Assembly (NCBI RefSeq): GCF_051014685.1
Contig: NW_027478916.1
Coordinates: forward strand, 248,001 to 312,000
Source: Ptiloglossa arizonensis
Taxonomy: Eukaryota > Arthropoda > Insecta > Hymenoptera > Colletidae
Length of the DNA stretch: 64,000 nucleotides
Direction: 5' to 3'
How positions within the stretch are numbered: position 1 is the stretch's first letter; every line of letters begins with the position of its first letter. The translations under genes and the position numbers were made by a program. This document shows positions 61,061 through 64,000 of the stretch, one piece after another. Under the pieces are notes generated by a model that saw only the letters and a list, made by a program, of their open reading frames with translations, had not been told where the DNA came from and did not search any database.

Positions 61061-64000
61061 GGTATGTGTATTTCTTCCCTAGGCCATTCTGGTTAAGCGT
61101 GTGGAGCAGCAGAATTGCGAAAAATTTTTTGCCTTCTCAACCATTTCTTGACTTCAAACACCCATATCTCGCGAATGTATTGACCTAACCCAAAAATTCC
61201 TATTGCATCTGAAAGTAGAAACCCGCCCGATTACAACGGTATGTGAATTTTCTCCCTAGGCCATTCTGGTTAAGCGTTTGGAGCAGCAGAATTGCGAAAA
61301 ATTTGTTGTCTTCTCAACCATTTCTTGGCTTCAAACTCCCATATCTCGCGAACGGATTGACCTAACCCAAAAATTCCTGTTGCGTCTGAAAGTAGAAACT
61401 CGCCCGATTACAGCGGTATGTGTATTTTCTCCCTAGGCCATTCTGGTTAAGCGTTTGGAGCAGCAGAATTGCGAACAATTTTTTGCCTTCTCAACCATTT
61501 CTTGGCTTCAAACTCCCATATCTCGCGAACGGATTGACCCAACCCAAAAATTCCTATTGCATCTGATAGTAGAAACTCGCCCGATTACAGCGGTGTGTGT
61601 ATTTTTTCCCTAGGCCATTCTGGTTAAGCGTTTGGAGCAGCAGAATTGCGAGAAATTTTTTGCCTTCTCAACCATTTCTTGGCTTCAAACTCCCATATCT
61701 CGCGAACGGATTGACATAACCCAAAAATTCCTGCTGCGTCTGAAAGTAGAAACTCGCCCGATTTCAACGGTATGTGTATTTTTTCCCTAGGCCATTCTGG
61801 TTAAGCGTGTGGAGCAGCAGAATTGCGAAAAATTTTTTGCCTTCTCAACCATTTCTTAGCTTCAAACTCCCATATCTCGCGAACGGATTGACCTAACCCA
61901 AAAATTCCTGTTGCATCTGAAAGTAGAAACTCGCCCGATTACAACGGTATGTGTATTTTTTCCCTAGGCCATTCTGGTTAAACATTTGGAGCAGCAGAAT
62001 TGCGAAAAATTTTTTGCCTTCTCAACCATTTCTTGGCTTCAAACTCCCATATCTCGCGAACGGATTGACCTAACCCAAAAATTCCTATTGCATCTGAAAG
62101 TAGAAACCCGCCCGATTACAACGGTATGTGAATTTTCTCCCTAGGCCATTCTGGTTAAGCGTTTGGAGCAGCAGAATTGCGAAAAATTTGTTGTCTTCTC
62201 AACCATTTCTTGGCTTCAAACTCCCATATCTCGCGAACGGATTGACCTAACCCAAAAATTCCTGTTGCGTCTGAAAGTAGAAACTCGCCCGATTACAGCG
62301 GTATGTGTATTTTTTCCCCAGCCCATTCTGGTTAAGCGTGTGGAGCAGCAGAATTGCGAGAAATTTTTTGCCTTCTCAACCATTTCTTGGCTTCAAACTC
62401 CCATATCTCGCGAACGGATTGACATAACCCAAAAATTCCTGCTGCGTCTGAAAGTAGAAACTCGCCCGATTTCAACGGTATGTGTATTTTTTCCCTAGGC
62501 CATTCTGGTTAAGCGTGTGGAGCAGCAGAATTGCGAAAAATTTTTTGCCTTCTCAACCATTTCTTAGCTTCAAACTCCCATATCTCGCGAACGGATTGAC
62601 CTAACCCAAAAATTCCGGTTGCATCTGAATGTAGGAACTCGCCCGATTACAACGGTATGTGTATTTTTTCCCCAGCCCATTCTGGTCAAGCGTTTGGAGC
62701 AGCAGAATTGCGAAAAATTTGTTGTCTTCTCAACCATTTCTTAGCTTCAAACTCCCTTATCTCGCGAACGGATTAACCTAACCCAAAAATTCCTATTGCA
62801 TCTGAAAGTAGAAACTCGCCCGATTACAACGGTATGTGTATTTTTTCCCTAGGCCATTCTGGTTAAGCGTTTGGAGCAGCAGAATTGCGAAAAATTTTTT
62901 GCCTTCTCAACCATTTCTTGTCTTCAAACTCCCATATCTCGCGAACGGATTGACCTAACCCAAAAATTCCTATTGCACCTGAAAGTAGAAACTCGCCCGA
63001 CTAGAACGGTATGTGTATTTTTTCCCTAGCCCATTCTGGTCAAGCGTTTGGAGCAGCAGAATTGCGAAAAATTTGTTGTCTTCTCAACCATTTCTTAGCT
63101 TCAAACTCCCTTATCTCGCGAACGGATTAACCTAACCCAAAAATTCCTATTGCATCTGAAAGTAGAAACCCGCCCGATTACAACGGTATGTGTATTTTTT
63201 CCCTATGTCATTCTGGTTAAGCATTTGGAGCAGCAGAATTGCGAAAAATTTTTTGCCTTCTCAACCATTTCTTGGCTTCAAACTCACATATCTCGCGAAC
63301 GGATTGACCTAACCCAAAAATTCCTGCTGCGTCTGAAAGTAGAAACTCGCCCGATTTCAACGGTATGTGTATTTTTTCCCTAGGCCATTCTGGTTAAGCG
63401 TGTGGAGCAGCAGAATTGCGAAAAATTTTTTGCCTTCTCAACCATTTCTTAGCTTCAAACTCCCATATCTCGCGAACTGATTGACCTAACCCAAAAATTC
63501 CGGTTGCATCTGAAAGTAGGAACTCGCCCGATTACAACGGTATGTGTATTTTTTCCCCAGCCCATTCTGGTCAAGCGTTTGGAGCAGCAGAATTGCGAAA
63601 AATTTGTTGTCTTCTCAACCATTTCTTAGCTTCAAACTCCCTTATCTCGCGAACGGATTAACCTAACCCAAAAATTCCTATTGCATCTGAAAGTAGAAAC
63701 TCTCCCGATTACAACGGTTTGTGTATTTTTTCCCTAGGCCATTCTGGTTAAGCGTTTGGAGCAGCAGAATTGCGAAAAATTTGTTGTCTTCTCAACCATT
63801 TCTTAGCGTCAAACTCCCATATCTCGCGAACGGATTGACCTAACCCAAAAATTCCTGTTGCATCTGAAAGTAGAAACTCGCCCGATTACAACGGTATGTG
63901 TATTTTTTCCCGAGGCCATTCTGGTTAAGCGTTTGGAGCAGCAGAATTGCGAAAAATTTTTTGCCTTCCCAACCATTCCTTGGCTTCAAACTCCCATATC
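61061..64000 (+). repeat. Fourth copy of the HOR family, truncated by the window end
   Basis: The order atttcttccc, cttgacttcaaacaccc with gaatgtattg, gtgaattttc, gcgaacaat (61,474), gatttcaacgg, then later tatgtcattctgg (63,208), gcgaactgattg, attccggttg, ctctcccg and ccttcccaaccattcc matches copy 1. Offsets are whole monomers: 15,753 bp (89 x 177) at 61,154, 15,045 bp (85 x 177) at 61,466 and 16,107 bp (91 x 177) at 63,150. The changing offsets show gains and losses of several monomers. It retains the monomer that copy 2 lost at 53.5 kb. Confidence 0.85.

Larger units (their letters stand above)
1..64000 (+). repeat. Satellite DNA array, 177-bp monomer, uninterrupted head-to-tail
   Basis: The same unit recurs with a step of 177 bp from the first base to the last, for example the anchor ggagcagcag at 68, 245 and 421. 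Variant units are 176 bp (one base lost in cttggcccaaac or ttggctcaaac types). All copies read in the same direction. Landmarks in order from the anchor are an A5T5-6 tract, a conserved ctcccatatctcgcgaac block, cctaacccaaaaattcc, cgcccgattacaacgg, a T6 run, cctagg and attctggttaagcg. Neighbouring monomers differ by a few percent, while copies one HOR apart are far closer. The whole window is therefore without genes. No unique insert, mobile element, RNA gene or promoter was seen anywhere in it. The family is not one I recognise. A centromeric or pericentromeric origin is inferred from the array type only. Confidence 0.99.

Noticed and set aside
1..64000. CRISPR-like regular repeats
   Set aside because: There are no unique spacers. 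The entire 177-bp period is repetitive, and the unit is far too long for a CRISPR repeat.
1..64000. A hidden mobile element or protein-coding system within the array
   Set aside because: I followed the 177-bp period through every line and found no break, no terminal repeats, no target-site duplications and no long open frame outside satellite sequence.

Overview
This window is satellite DNA from end to end. All 64,000 bases are one head-to-tail tandem array of a monomer of about 177 bp (roughly 361 copies, all in the same orientation). I saw no unique sequence, transposable element, RNA gene or credible protein gene. The monomer has about 42% GC, more C than G on the + strand (43 versus 31 per unit in a consensus-like copy), and 8 CpG per unit, which is close to the number expected from its base composition. 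Such an array indicates a eukaryotic nuclear genome read through a centromeric, pericentromeric or other heterochromatic block in a long-read assembly. I do not recognise the family and cannot name the species. It does not look to me like human alphoid, mouse satellite or the Arabidopsis 178-bp repeat. The undepleted CpG leans weakly toward a lineage with little CpG methylation (for example many invertebrates) or toward very rapid turnover.

Layout. From 1 to about 9.2 kb the monomers are heterogeneous, with one clear 7-monomer tandem duplication (about 1.93-4.45 kb) and a block of about 0.5 kb (5.98-6.49 kb) that recurs near 48 and 54 kb. From 9.2 to 17.9 kb there are higher-order repeats (HORs) that share a 6-monomer core in four copies, plus a local dimer expansion. 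From 17.9 to 30.6 kb a 36-monomer unit of 6,367 bp is present twice, side by side, with no difference found at the many points compared. Nested inside it are older 9-monomer and 7-monomer duplications. From about 27.8 to 44 kb there is a cascade of overlapping tandem duplications of 20, 4, 3, 8 and 19 monomers, together with a 28-monomer displaced copy. After a more singular stretch (44.0-45.6 kb), a 33-monomer HOR is repeated at 45.6, 51.4, 56.7 (partial) and 61.1 kb (running off the end), with whole-monomer deletions distinguishing the copies.

How it works together. Every structural change seen is an integer number of monomers, apart from scattered 1-base indels. This is the signature of unequal crossing-over and gene conversion between monomers. 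The most functionally suggestive signal is a CENP-B-box-like 17-mer on the minus strand in almost every monomer. It matches 8 of the 9 bases essential in mammals, and one monomer, at 42,044-42,060, matches all 9. Many reading frames stay open because 177 is a multiple of 3 (59 codons) and one frame has a single stop per unit. These are by-products of the repeat and not genes.
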